Part shown: positions 34,691 through 47,100 of the stretch, piece after piece
How positions within the stretch are numbered: the first letter of the stretch is position 1
Layout of the letters: the number at the start of each line of letters is the position of its first letter
Assembly: GCA_037127315.1 (NCBI GenBank)
Contig: JBBBDQ010000224.1
Location: 7,298,501-7,362,500 of the forward strand
Direction: 5' to 3'
DNA from: Ascarosepion bandense
Taxonomy: Eukaryota > Mollusca > Cephalopoda > Sepiida > Sepiidae
Length of the DNA stretch: 64,000 nt
Position numbers and translations under genes: made by a program
Notes under the pieces: model-generated
Seen by the model: the letters and a program-made list of their open reading frames with translations, nothing else
Databases searched by the model: none
What the model was told of the DNA's origin: nothing

Positions 34691-36257
34691 ATACTGTATA
34701 AAAATGAATGAAATATGTAAATTCTTGCTCGGATAAAAGGAAAGTGTACAGTATCTCCAGAGAGAGTAAATTCAGTTTTATTTCTTCTGTACTTGCAGAA
34801 CTGTCATAAACGTTATTAAAGAAGCTAAATTCACTGTTGTTTGCTAAATTGAATTTTTTTTCTTTTTTTTCTTTTTGTGTATGTGTTTTTATTTTAATCT
34901 TCACGAATATTTCACAAACGGTAAGATTGTTTATACATTAAATTGATCAAAAACTGTGCCAAAATCTTCGCGCCTGATCTTCTGACACTTGACGAAGAAA
35001 TATCAGCCTTGAGATGTTTTCATTAGCATTTGATAGGTAGCGGTAAGTACTATTATTAAAGGTCACTTTATCCCGCGCTCTGAGAGAGAAGTCACTTAGA
35101 CACTATCAGAGGAGGGCTCGCTGGGGGACGTGTGCTCACATCATCTGCCGAAATAAATGAGCATTTGGCTATCGACATCTTGAAGTGTAAAGTGAATGAA
35201 AAACGACAATAAATATGCTTGAAGAGTTGTATTTGAGTATGAGTCGGCGCTAGCTAAATATTTCTGATCTAAATGATTTTTAAAATAGCGTTATTTTGTG
35301 CTCATATTCATGGAAAAGATTTCTGCGCGTAAATCTCTGCCCTTGACATTTGCAAGTGCAATCAAAAGTAGAAAATAAGAATTTTATTTAAAAAAATTTT
35401 AACTGAATTTACTCGCTTGCGATAAATTCATCTTGGTATATACCTAATCAACGTTGCATTTAATCATCAGTAAACAACGTTTCTCATGTTTTCTATAATA
35501 TGGCTGCCATGCATGGCATCCAACACGTTTAGAAATTTTAATATTATATACATATCGATCAAGAGTTCAAATGGCTTCAAGTGAATGAATCGTTTGAGTC
35601 TTAACCAAAATCTTTCATCAGTAGAATGACGCTACAAAAGGATAAAAATCCAATCCAAATAACAAAAAAAACCCACTTCTCTCGAATAGGTCGAGCAGCG
35701 ACAACTTCAAAAATGACTAACGCGTAAATAGAAAAGCAAATAATGATATAATCAAGATGTTACATTTTCACCATTGCATATCAATATTACTTTCATAATA
35801 TCCATGAATCTGTGTCTCAATGAAGGAAGAAAAATATTCCAGATGACGAAATAGAATTTTCAGAGGGAGTCTACTTTTCAAAGGCGTAGAAGTGTATATC
35901 ATGTTCAAGCCAATATTCGGAAAGAAAATTATAATAATTTACATACTTGCGCCAATATATTTGGGTTGGCGATAGATGAGTATTTATTAAATGGCGTTTA
36001 GAGTGCCCCCGGTTCTATCGACAAGATATTTTTCTTGGAACTGAGGAAATCACATTTGAATTTCCACCTAAATGTCTTATGCTATATATATATATATATT
36101 TTCTAAACATATTCTATTAAATATAAGAGACAATGAATGTCTATTATGTTTAATCATGAGCCGTTCTAAACGTCGTATTTTTGCTTTAATTTCAGTTGAA
36201 AATAAAGACAAAAATTCTCCAACATTTGGATAATCAATTATTGGTTTTCTTCTAAGC
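34691..36257. other. Unassigned sequence
   Basis: About 1.5 kb without a recognised element; a (TA)n run lies at 36084-36099. AT-rich, with a few GC-richer patches near 35070-35150. Confidence 0.4.
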
Positions 36258-36283
36258 TTTCGGCTCACATGAGCCATCTTCAG
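36258..36283 (-). other. Hammerhead-like motif with 5-bp perfect stem
   Basis: On the minus strand: CTGAAGA, T, stem GGCTC-ATGT-GAGCC, then GAAA, followed by GCTTAG. It is the best paired stem II of the set in this window. The downstream flank (minus) continues to AAAACCAATAATTG. No linked coding sequence is visible. Confidence 0.45.
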
Positions 36284-36844
36284 AGAGGTAGTTTAAAATG
36301 AAATATTATAAAATCCACCATCACCGACGATTTTATTTTGTGTTGACACAAAACTCCGCTTGGCAACGGCAATAGTTACCAAAAATAATAAACGCAGTTC
36401 TTAAGTTTGCGATGCGGTTTTATGACGTCACACCGCGGGATAGCGCGAAATGACAACAAAACCATGTAGTCAAATGCAATGTAATATGTTATTTCTTGTT
36501 TTAAAGTTGATTTTATTGAGTGTTGGTTGTTTTGATTTGATGTACATGGCCTCCAATATCTGCAGGTTATATATATATATAATGTTTTGTTGTTTTTGTT
36601 GTTTCTTTTTTTATTCATTGAAAATGTTTCAGTTTTGGATAAAACTGACGAGATAAGAATGCAAAACTTAATCTATTTGTTTGTATTTTTCTTTTTTGTT
36701 TTTTTTGTTTTACGATTTACTTCTTCACGATTAACTAATTTTGATATTCTTTCGTGTCACTTGACTTTAATGTCCTTTTTATTGTAATTATTAAAGTTTG
36801 TACATTAATTGAAATATTTACATAAATAAATAACATTTTATACA
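36284..36844. other. Unassigned sequence
   Basis: Nothing recognised apart from a short (TA)n at 36569-36580. Confidence 0.4.
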
Positions 36845-36990
36845 TTACCGTATATTTTCGGGTATCATACTACTTTGTAAAACCTAATTTTTAAGCTAAT
36901 TTTACGGGGTTTACATCATTTACGAGCTATAAAATTAGCTTAAAAAATTAGGTTTTCAAAAGCTGCATAATACGCGAGTATATACCGTAA
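36845..36990. repeat. Palindromic MITE-like element
   Basis: The two halves are inverted copies of about 60 bp. The left begins TTACCGTATATTTTCGGGTA; the right, in reverse, begins TTACGGTATATACTCGCGTA. Both share AAAACCTAATTTTT-AAGCTAATTT. The non-coding size (146 bp) and matching ends fit a miniature inverted-repeat DNA transposon. Confidence 0.8.
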
Positions 36991-37062
36991 TTTACATCTC
37001 CCAGGGTATTGTTAGTCAAAAATGATACAACAGTTATTATAATTACTACTATTCTACTAATA

Positions 37063-38850
37063 CTTCGTCTTCTATGTGCCCTGTCCCTTCAGGACGTAGG
37101 CGATCATGGATTTCCACGTCTCCCTATCCCTGGTGGCTTATAGCACACCTTCTCCTGTTACAACATGTAACCCTCGTTCCATCATCTAACTGATTAGGTC
37201 CTTCAAATATGTTATCCGTTGATTTCCCCTGTCTCTCCTTCTCTGTATCTGGCCTTTTAGTATCAGGTTCTCTAAGCCCTCCTTCCTCATTGCATGTTCC
37301 AGGAACTTCAGCTGTCTCTTCCCGATGTTCAGTATTAGTTTCCTTCTTGTTTCCATCATTTCTAGGACCTCATCCTTGCTTACATGCTCGATCCATGATA
37401 TTCGCAGCATCCTTCTGTAGAACCACATTTCAGTTGCTTCCAGTTTTTCCTTCATCTTTGATGATATTGTCCAGCATTCACTGCTATATTGAAGAACTGA
37501 CAACACATAGCAATCCAGTACTCTCTTCCTTGTTTCAAGCGAAATTGTCCTGTTTCTTAATACTTTACTCAACATCTGAAATGCTTCTCTCGCCATGCTA
37601 CTTCGCCTTCGGATCTCTGTGTCGAACTTTCTGTCTTCTGTTATAATACCAACAAGGTATTTAATTTTTTGTACCTGCTTGATTCTAGTATCCCCGACCT
37701 GTATTTGGCATAATGGGCTGCCCTTTTTACTGATGACCATGCATTTGGTTTTCTTGCCGTTTATTTGTATTCCTTTCTTATGACTCTCTTGAGATACCTT
37801 CTGTAGGATGTCTTATAGTTTTCTTTCTGTGTCTGCTATCAGCACTGTATCATCTGCGTACCTTAGGTTGTTTAAATTGTGGCCTCCGATGACAAATCCA
37901 GGCATAACTTCTAGGGTCCTCAAAATATTCTCACTGTACAAGTTGAACAGATCCGGTGAAAAGACACTTCCTTGTCTTACGCCTCATTCTATCTTTGTAT
38001 ATCTACTGAATTCATTACCTGTCCGTATAGAAGCGGTTTGATGCTAGTAAACATTCTTGATTACTTTTAAGAATTTCCCAAATATGTCAAGGCTGCCGAT
38101 CATCTCTATCCATTCTTGGTGGTGTATTTTGTCAAACACCTTTGCATAACCAATAAAGCACAGGTATAAGTCCTTCTTCATTTGGATTGCCCTTTCAAAG
38201 AGCATCATAATCATAAATATGGCATTCCTTGTTCCAGTGTTTTTGACGAAATCGCACTGTTCTTGTCCTATCTCTGGCCTGATTCTGCTTCTCGCTCTAT
38301 TCATCAGGATTCGGACGATCAATTTTGTTACATGGCTCATTAAACTGATGTTTCTGTGGAGTGCGCACTCATTTGCTCCTGGCTTCTTAGGTAGTGCTAT
38401 GAAGATAGACTTGCTGAGGACATATGGTATTACACCACTATTATAAATTTCATTTATTATTTCTGTAATTTTTCTCTAAACCAAACTCTTCCAAAGCTAT
38501 CAGCAGCTCTATTACTATGCCATCTGGTCCAGCTACTTTGTTTCTATTCAGTTCGGTTGTTGTAGATTCCACTTCACACTTTAATATTTCCGGTCCATCC
38601 TCATCTTTGCGTGTTATTGGTTGCTCTTTCTTGTCGTGTAAAAGATATTTTATACATTCTTCCCATCGTTGCAGTATTTCCTCTTTCTCCAATATGATTG
38701 TTCTATCCTTGGATTTTATACATCCTGTTGAAGAGCAGGTTTTTTGTCCTGTCAGTTCTTTTATTTCTTTATGTATGTCTGCTTTATTATTCCTACTCCA
38801 TCTCTCTCCTTCTGCACATTTGTCATTGAGCCATTCTTCTTTCTACTATT
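37063..38850 (-). pseudogene. RTE-type LINE ORF2, best preserved copy
   Basis: Minus-strand, 5'-truncated ORF2. In order: WLNDKCAEGERW; KEEILQRWEECIKYLL; GPEILKCEVE..., KVAGPDGI (RT block 1, about 38520); MSHVTKLIVRILMNRARSRI (38340-38281); FIGYAKVFDKIHHQEW (RT palm A, FDK); GVRQG preceded by an in-frame TGA (37984-37986); LRYADDTVLIADTERK with YADD at 37849-37860; then the C-terminal block of the ORF at 37740-37186, including LEATEMWFYRRMLRISW. Most residues of the RT active site are present, but there is one stop, at least two frameshifts, and no endonuclease. The TGA stands where relatives have an arginine codon (possible CGA to TGA). The 3' terminus reads GATCGCCTACGTCCTGAAGG. Confidence 0.9.
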
Positions 38851-39020
38851 AATAATAATATTAATATTACTAATAATAATACATCTACTACTACTAATAA
38901 TAATACTTCTACTGCTACTAATATTTCTACTAATAATAATAATACAAGTATTTCTACTACTACTACTACAAATAACAATACTTATACTACAGATATTACT
39001 ACTAATAATGATAACAGGTA
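38851..39020. repeat. Imperfect (AAT/ACT)n trinucleotide tract
   Basis: 170 bp of TACTAATAATAATAC-type repeats directly at the 5' truncation point of the LINE. Confidence 0.92.
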
Positions 39021-40927
39021 GATTTTTCTATACATGGCTTGTTTGATTAAAGACAGAATATCTACTCTAGAGGATCACACATCACTGAGTTCTGTTCATG
39101 GACTAGAGAAATGAGAAGCATTATGGTCGGGTGTCGAGTGGGTCTATTTTACGTGTGGAGGATAAGGTAATGTAGGGAACTTAAGAGTCACTTCTAAACA
39201 CTTTGAAACATCCTCAGTTGGAGAAACCTTCCTAGCTGACAATATTACCTGTTCTGAAATTAGTTTTTAACTAGATCCTAATACAATGTTATGCACTACT
39301 TTATCAAAGCCATACATCATATCGAACATATTTGGTTTCAAAGTATGTGCCTGGTCCACCCTTATGTTTATATTGAATTTCCTATATTTGTACCTAAGAG
39401 TTACTTTATGAATAATAATATAGATGTTTGATGAAGGAAGGCAGAGAGAAATGGGCTACCCCTCCTGCAAAATTATTGCTTGTGAAAGTCATACGACGTT
39501 ATAACGAAGGAGGAGGAGAGGGGCGACGACGACGACGCAAGAGAGCTATTTAAGTTGAGTGCCAAACAGTTTTTCTAAAGAGGAAATGTCTGAATATTTG
39601 CGGAAACTTGCTTCAGGGAACTATTCAATTAGAACTTGATATTGAGAGGAATTCAGTTGTTTGTGAATAATAATTGTAGCCATGAAAGTCATATACCAAA
39701 ATATAGTGACCACCATACTATCACCTCTGGCACATTACAGAAACTAGAATAAAATATTTATTCTTCATTGCTATAATTTCATATGTTACTAACAATGGAA
39801 ATATTCTGAATAATTCCGAATAATATGCCTCACCACATACAAACTCAGAGTTCATTGTAGGTTGGTTTAGACATAATATCGGTACATATGTACTAAATCG
39901 TTTTAGACTAAATCTCATATTCATGAAAATATATCTTACATTCCAATAAAAATCATTGCCATTATCGTACTTAGACTATAAATCGGATTAATAAAAACAT
40001 TTTAAGGAAAAATGCGAAACAAAATGTATACCTATGGAAAAGAAATACAGTTGTTCTTTTTTAATTTGCTATGGTTGAGAATAAGTCAGTGCTGATCAAA
40101 ATAAATGGTAGCAATTTTACAATGTATATTTGAAAGGCTTTTATGATATGGAAAATTGGGATCGGACTTGAATATTATTGAATGAATATTAAATTGTTTT
40201 ATACAATTTATGATTGTGGTTAAAATGGAATTAGATGGTTGTAAGCTAAGCGAAATGAAAAGTGTTTAGTAAAATGGGAGCTAATTTATCGGAGATAGTA
40301 ACGTGATAGAATTAAAACACCGAATTAATTTTCTCAGACTGATTAAAAAAATGATTTTTTAAAATTTCAAGTACAGCTCCGCTATATATACAACGTCTAG
40401 GTTAATAAAGTAACCTCCACTATATAGTTTACCCGGAACGCATAAATCTAACATACCAATAAGAGGCATTATATATGGAATTAATAGCTTGTGCCATCTC
40501 TGGAATCCTAACTCCGTTCCTAGCACTACCTACATCAAACACTCGGGTGATTTACTTCAAAGAAAATGAAACATCAACATGGCTAACATATTTTAACTAC
40601 TTTAGATATCAAATCGTTATGCACAAACGTACCCCCACAAAATGACTCAACATACTATGAATTCTCCTCATAAAGTCCAAGGTAAAGCTTCCTTTATCCG
40701 TCCCACAAATTATAAAGATATGCAAATTAATTATAGGTCGAAGCCATACCTAAATATCTAAATGCTCTAAATGTTAAATCTTTGTTTTCCTTCAACAATG
40801 TAGTGAGCACTTTCTAATGCAATTGTTTACTGGTCTAATTTAATCATGGCCTATAACTGCTTAGTAATTTTCTTTTGTTCTACAATTGGGCACTTTTATT
40901 TTAAGACTCCCAAATTTCAAAAACAAG
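39021..40927. other. Unassigned AT-rich region
   Basis: No gene or element recognised in about 1.9 kb; a five-unit GAC run lies near 39523-39537. Confidence 0.45.

Positions 40928-40954
<27 letters not shown>
40928..40954. repeat. (TA)n microsatellite
   Basis: About 13 TA units. Confidence 0.95.
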
Positions 40955-40958
<4 letters not shown>

Positions 40959-41005
40959 AATTGTTTTTTTCATTGATTTAACTTCCATTTTACTGTGCAA
41001 TCATT

Positions 41006-41075
41006 CGTGGTCGAGTGGGTTCCATTATGTTGCTAGGTGTCCCATTTCGAATCCTGTCGAATGACACACATTTTT
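41006..41075 (+). repeat. tRNA-like SINE head, family 3
   Basis: CGTGGTCGAGTGGGTTCCAT (A-box-like) and CCCATTTCGAATCCTG (B-box-like) are spaced as in a tRNA. No acceptor stem closes, so this is a SINE head or decayed tRNA and not a functional tRNA. The body is not traceable. Confidence 0.5.
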
Positions 41076-41517
41076 GTAGCACAATTTATCGTAAATAATC
41101 ATACCGCCCGGTAGAAATAAATATATAAATGTACTCAGATACGAGTATCGATTAAAAATAATGTTCAAAGAAATAAATTAAATATGTCGGATGTCAAAAC
41201 CATTTTGTTAATCATCGTGACTTTCCGTTATATACTTGTCAGTCATAAATTAAGTTCTCCCAGCGGCTGAGGTGTGTATACACTGCATATATGTAACACG
41301 CTAAACTTTTCTCGTCTCTCAGCCATGCACCGATAGTTTAGATAAGTATAGTCAAAAGCGCTCGAACATACAAAATATTTGAATGATTTTTTTATATAAT
41401 TTATGTCCAGAAAAGCAAAAAAATTTAACATAAGAAAATTCAATAAACAAATTAACCACAGTATCTTATCAGTCGTTTTACTCAAAATTGCGTAAGAGAT
41501 TGCCGCCCAAATACACA

Positions 41518-41518
<1 letters not shown>
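41076..41518. other. Unassigned sequence
   Basis: Nothing recognised. Confidence 0.4.

Positions 41519-41559
<41 letters not shown>
41519..41559. repeat. (TA)n microsatellite
   Basis: About 20 TA units. Confidence 0.97.
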
Positions 41560-42062
41560 TGAGTCTAAATGATTATGTTTATGCCGAGACAAAGAATTCA
41601 GAAATACAAATAGAACCATTCAGCAGTTCCAAGAGAAGAAGCAAGTGTCTCGAGGCTTAAGACAAAATATATAACCACTGAACGCAAAGTAAACCATATC
41701 ATTTCTTCCTCAGTGTTATTCCTTTCATTTTTTTATTACTGATTATTACAGATACTTTTCTAACAATGACCATTTCGTGAAAAGACGATTCATATCGTCA
41801 AAAATTTGCAAGTCTTGTTAAGAATGGAAAAGAAATCAAAAAAAATAACTGGAGAAAAAAGAAAAATAAATAGAAGAAAAAAGATTCACATGAAGTAGAA
41901 TGAAATCATAATGACTATGAGGTAGAGTATTTTTGAAAGAGAATAGCGAAAACGAATGCATAGAGCAAATGGGGTCTCTTTTAATTTATTTTTATTAACT
42001 GTTACATTCACGAAGCTCAGAGATTATCAGCATGATAAGCGGGATCGATATATTTTTCTATA
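41560..42062. other. Unassigned sequence
   Basis: Nothing recognised. Confidence 0.4.
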
Positions 42063-42705
42063 TGCTGTGTCTCTTCAGGATGTAGGCGATCATGGCCTTC
42101 CACATCCCTCTATCCCTTGTAACTCTTAACACACTTTCTTTTACTCCTCCTTGCAAACCTATTCTGCCATTAATTTGCTCAATCCTTTCAAGTATATAAT
42201 GCGTTGCTTTCCTCTTCTTTACTTTTATCTGTCTTGTGAGTATCAGATTCTACAAGCCTTTCTTCCTCATTACATATCCTAGAAACTTCAGATTACTTTT
42301 GCTGGTATTACGTATGTTTCCTTTTCGTTTCCATCCTCTCCAAAACCTCGTCGTTGTTAATATGTTCGGTCCATGGTATCCTTAGCATACCTCTGTAGAA
42401 CTATATTTTGATTGTTTCAAGTCTTTTCTTCAATTTTAAATGAGATTTTTTAGTATTCACTGCCATATTGAAGGACATTACATAACAATCCAATACTCTT
42501 TTCTTACTTTCAACGAAATTTTCCCGTCTTTCAATACTCAACTTTTGAAATACCTCTTTGGCCATGCCAATACGCCTTCAAATCTCAATATCGCACATTT
42601 TTCCTCTGTCAGAACATTTCCCAAGTATTTCAATTTTTGTACCAGGTTGATTTCAGTATCCCCGGTTTTTAGTTTGGATTTCATGCTACACATTGCCATT
42701 CTTTC
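42063..42705 (-). pseudogene. RTE-type LINE C-terminal remnant, copy f
   Basis: Minus strand reads KTGDTEINLVQKLKYLGNVL, then SLKVRKEYWIV, LKKRLETIKI, FYRGMLRIPWTEHINNDEVL and the terminus ATGATCGCCTACATCCTGAA. The C-terminal half of ORF2 remains, with many frameshifts. It lies about 25 bp from the left arm of the Penelope-like fragment. Confidence 0.8.
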
Positions 42706-42730
42706 TTATATATACACACACAAATATATA

Positions 42731-43823
42731 TGTCAAAGAAGCGAACACACATCACTTACTTGCTACCTAGATTTCGACTACGCTTGTCTCTTCAGGAAAA
42801 TTAGTACATCAAACCTAATACTAAACTGCGGTATGTGAATGTCATGTCCAACCACCCAGCGAGTTTAATTAAGCACATGCCTAATGGTACTGAGTGTAGC
42901 TTATCAAGAAATGCTGCTATAGAAATACTTGAAGTGAAAAAGAATGAGTATGAGTTGGCGTTAAAAGCGAAGGGACACAGAATAAAGTTGATATTTAAAT
43001 CTCCTATGAACCACCAGGTACAAAGTAATATTAGGTAAGAAATATTATTTGGTTCAACTCTCTTACGATTTGGAGGTGAAAACTAATATAGGGAAGGTAT
43101 TTTTTTTTAAATTGGAGAAACACTACCAAGCCCCTTGAATTGGATAAGACCTTTAGTAAAAACACAAATTTAGTTACACTTGCACCAGTAACTCGGATAA
43201 TGCTGTAAAAGACAAATTCCGAGGGTAACATGCAGAATAATAATGGTGACTCGTGTATCTGTAGGTACAAAGACAATTGTCCACTAAGTGGAAGGGAGGG
43301 TGTAAAAGCTGAGATGGAAAATTGTAATAAGTAGAAAACGATTTATGTGAGATGCACTGAAGGCAGTTTTAAATAGAGCTGGCATAATCATAGGTCTTCA
43401 TTTTGGTTAGGAAGACAGAGGACTTGTGCCAGACTTGCCAGCCACGTGTGGGAGTTGAAGGAAAAAACAATAGAAGCCCTAACGTAAAATGGAATATACT
43501 TAGGAAGGTCCGGCCTTACAGTGTTAGTGATAAGGTTTGGGGGTTGTGCCAGGTAGAGAAACTGGCTATTTTGACATATCCAGACCAGAATAGTTTATTG
43601 AACGAAAGGTCTGAGATTATGACGGGGTGTATACATGCACGAAAGTATGTTTTGGAACTGTACGAACCTGGCTGAGGGCGTTAGTGTTTCCTTCTCTTCT
43701 GTTGGACTTCCGGCTGCGTAGGCGTGAGAAGGTTCCCCACTTCTCTTACCTATGACGCCTGAAGAGACCAGCGTGATCAAAACCTAGGTAGCAAGTAAGT
43801 TGTGTGTGTTCGGTTCTTTGACA
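42731..43823 (+). mobile_element. Penelope-like element fragment between 66-bp inverted arms
   Basis: The left arm 42731-42796 (TGTCAAAGAAGCGAACACAC...TCTCTTCAGG) is matched by its inverted copy 43758-43823 (CCTGAAGAGACCAGCG...CGGTTCTTTGACA). Between them lies a Penelope-like coding remnant. Penelope-like elements are known to carry terminal repeats that may be inverted, and hammerhead motifs in them. Both arms here hold the CTGAAGA-hairpin-A/GAAA motif: minus 42772-42795 with GAC/GTC stem and GAAA, plus 43759-43782 with GAC/ATC and AAAA. The unit is about 1.1 kb and 5'-deleted. Confidence 0.72.
42829..43677 (+). pseudogene. Penelope-like RT C-terminus, linker and GIY-YIG-type region
   Basis: RYVNVMSNHPASLIKHMP at the start fits the Y.H..SNHPP.I.KQ.P block that ends the RT of Penelope-like elements. 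The ORF 42835-43038 continues with LSRNAAIEILEVKKNEYELA. Then NIIWFN and KTNIGKVFFFKLEKHYQ, in different frames, match IIWFNPP and .TNIGK.F..L...HF. CICRYKDNCPLSG (near 43256-43294) matches the CNCR....CPL motif of the linker. HVWELKEK (cf. YIWELKD) and VKWNILRKVRPYS with LLNERSEIMTGCIHARKYVL match the end of the endonuclease domain. The GIY-YIG signature itself is degraded. Frameshifts break the chain at least three times. Confidence 0.75.
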
Positions 43824-43939
43824 TTTTTAGCTATGCATATTCAGTTTATTTGTTTTGATTGAGTATTGAGCACTTTTTTCGATCTACCGTATTCTGCTTC
43901 AACCAGCAACTATTTTACTGGTATATATATAAATAGTAA

Positions 43940-44112
43940 ATCAGTTAAAACCCATACTTCATACATGCTTGGGCAATCATGTCTCTTTCGATTCATTACT
44001 GACTAGGCAGAAGATTTTTCGCAATAGGTTGCTATTTCTTTCTGTGGTAGACTGGTTGCCAATCAGGGCTATATAACCCAGTCTGTCCTGTGTTTAAATG
44101 CCCTTGGGACCT
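43940..44112 (-). repeat. tRNA-derived SINE, family 1, copy 4 (5'-truncated)
   Basis: The plus strand shows AATCAGTTAAAACCCATACT, TGCTTGGGCAATCATGTCTC and GACTGGTTGCCAATCAGGGC, the reverse of the family-1 3' half. The tRNA-like head is missing, as expected for incomplete reverse transcription. Confidence 0.8.
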
Positions 44113-47100
44113 AAATGTGCATGGTTTTGTACCCACTTAATCTCACCAAACGAAAAAAATGTAATAACGCTGGAAAACTAAATAAAATTTACTTTAATTT
44201 TCCAAATGCGCCATATTTAACGAAAGCTGTTTATAAAGAAGGTTGATGACCAAATATACATATGCGTGTGTGTGCGCGAGAGAGAGAGAGAGACAGCGAG
44301 AGACAGAGAGACAGAGACGAAGTTGTCATCAGAAATTTTTCATTATGTAATAGTTTTAACTTGATATTTTTTCAGTAAACTATGACCTGTTTTTAAGTAC
44401 ATTATTTAATCTTAAAATAATACACTGACTTTTTCTTGCAGAAGTGTTGACTGGAGCCACCGTATATTGATGTCATGGAATTACCTACAGTGATATTAGT
44501 TGTGTTCTAGTGTCTTACGGGTAAGACTGAACAAGAGTTGTGCTGCTCATGGCAACACGATGTGAATTATTAGATTTAAAACACTTATGTTAGGGCATGT
44601 TAATGTGATGGTAGATTGCATTTTCAAAATTTTAAGTAATTTTTCACATACCTCGATCTAGGATTTAACGTTTTTACCAGGAATATCTGATAGAAAACAT
44701 TATCTCCCGGTGAGGACACCACAGTTTCCGACCATATAATTATGACCAGAGGGATCTAGTTGGAATTAACAAGTAAGCAATACTGGCTAAAATTGCATTC
44801 ATTTTAAATTCAGAAGACACGCATTCAGTCGGTAAGCTTAGCGTTCTTTACCTTAAATGGCTCATTAAGGTGCCCCTGTTAACACCATAAGGCAACGGTG
44901 TCTCACGTAATTCGTTACGTTACGAAGCAAACTCTGTAATACGATGACTGACTGTTTCAATGGTTTTGGACTGGCTGTATGATTCAAATAGACATTGGAT
45001 CTAAGTTGTCAAAAAGAAGCTGTGTTGGCCGATAGCTGCTACATTAAGACGAGCGGTATGTTCAAATGACAAGGTTTGTGTCCTCTGGTACGCTTCCACG
45101 CTTCATTTACCCAACAGCGATAAAAAAAAATTAGGTAAGTTTGCCAAGACTGATCAGAAGCGCATTTCGGAAACTCCTGACAAATTGTGTAGTCATCCAG
45201 TTCAACTGACATGAGCCCAATCGAGTAGTAGAATTCGGAGGCATGATTCTGCAGCGACGGATACCTCATAATTGTGTAAATATATCAAAATGATATGACT
45301 CAATATCTCAGCAGAGATCTGCCAATCAATTGTCGAATCGATATGATATCCAGCTGTTGTTAGAATTTTCTGACACGATACTAGGAAATTATCCTATGAC
45401 TTTTGGCATGTCAGTGTAGATTATTTAATAGTCAAAATTGCACTTTATTCTATTAATGTTTTTTTATTTCTTGTGAGAAATATGAATAAAAAATTTACAT
45501 CCTGATTTTTGTGTTTCCGCCTTTTAGAGACAAACTGAGTAAATCAACAGTAAGAAGGGACATTGGCCCAAACTATCAATCAATTACGAAAATTTGACGG
45601 CTGTAGGAAAAATATTATGAAAATTCCTCAACCAGGGAACTTAATGCAAAGATCAATTTCCCCATTGGAACTATTTTAGACAAGTTCAGGATGATTGAAA
45701 AATAAAAAAAAATCGATAAATGTGTTCCATTTTAAAGAGGAATGGAAAAGTCAGATGGAATCCCGTATTAATCATGTCCATCTGTACGAAATTGATCCGT
45801 TTTTACATCCTATTACGATGTGCGATGAAAAATGAGATAAAAATGAAAATTAGATTTTGTATAACGAGAGAAGAACTGTAAAATGGTTGAATGACGTTGA
45901 AAAGTGGATGCTTCAATCAGAAACACACTATCATCTGTATAAATTCATGGCAAGTTAATGTTGAAACAGAAGTGGTTTAATATATTATCATTATCTTCAT
46001 TCCTATGACGGGTGTGGTCGTAAAGCCGCAGTGCAAATAAGCACTTGATCGGTTATATATCCAATGAAACCTGTATTCATCACGTGTAGCGTGTTATGAG
46101 CAAGTAAACCTAACAGGGCCCATCTCTCTCTGGGTCAAACCACAGCTAATGTTTTCCGACCTGAAAGACTGTCTTGGTTAGGGACACGTAGTTGTTAATT
46201 TCATTGAGGAAAACCCCAGCCCTTTCCCCTGAATTCAGTCTAGGACGCCTTCAACCCAGTGATGCAATGTGATAAACATCCTGGTTATACTACGTCGTTC
46301 TTTGGTTAGAAATATACTCCTTGAAACATAAGTTTGTGGAGCATTCTCTTGACTGTTTAATGTAACCAATAGTTTTAAGTGATTTTCTCTTAATTTTGCC
46401 AAGAAAGGAAGTTTTGCCATATTTTGTAATGTTATTTTTATTTCCTCGATTTGCTTGTTGAAAGTAATTATTAATTAATTATGTAGTTCTTGAAGAGATC
46501 GGCTATTAGAAAGTTTGGTTTTCCATGATAATGTCAGGTCCATGCATAACAACTGAAAGAATATTTCATATTTCTCCTTTCGTATTTCGTGGCATTATTT
46601 TTGTTTTTATCATTGTTTTCATTTTTTAAGCTGTCTATCTTATGCACGTTCTGCAATTTAGTTTTAATGGTGGAAGTTGAACGTTTGTACTACATAAATA
46701 CAAATTCAATAATTTTATAGGTTTACATATAAAGACACACGATTTAGGAAATCAGAAATTTGACGTCAGCATTAATGTTAAATTGGGTTGAAATTTACAC
46801 AAGCATACAAGGCAAAAACTTTGAAAGATATAGAAAATATCTCAGCATGAAAAATAAAAATAAGTTGCATTTATGAATGTGGTTCATCAGGCAAAGTACG
46901 GGAGTGTGCTTGTATGTGCGTCCGTTGCATGAATTTTAAATCATGTCATATAAGATAAGCTAAATGAGCTGCTAATAAAAACAAGCGAAAACAATAAAAT
47001 AACGACAAAGATATATGAAGATTGGTTAACAAGTTAAAACATGTGAAGAAGAAGAAAAAAGTGAAAGGGAATAACTTATTTATATTATAGATGTATATCA

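Noticed and set aside
37209..37646. 145-codon plus-strand frame
   Set aside because: Antisense shadow of the RTE LINE ORF2 on the minus strand.
42440..42838. 132-codon plus-strand frame
   Set aside because: Antisense to the RTE remnant and running into the Penelope-like arm; no independent support.
45039..46420. Possible host exons in a less AT-rich patch
   Set aside because: Short frames with no domain and no convincing splice-bounded open region; composition alone is not enough.
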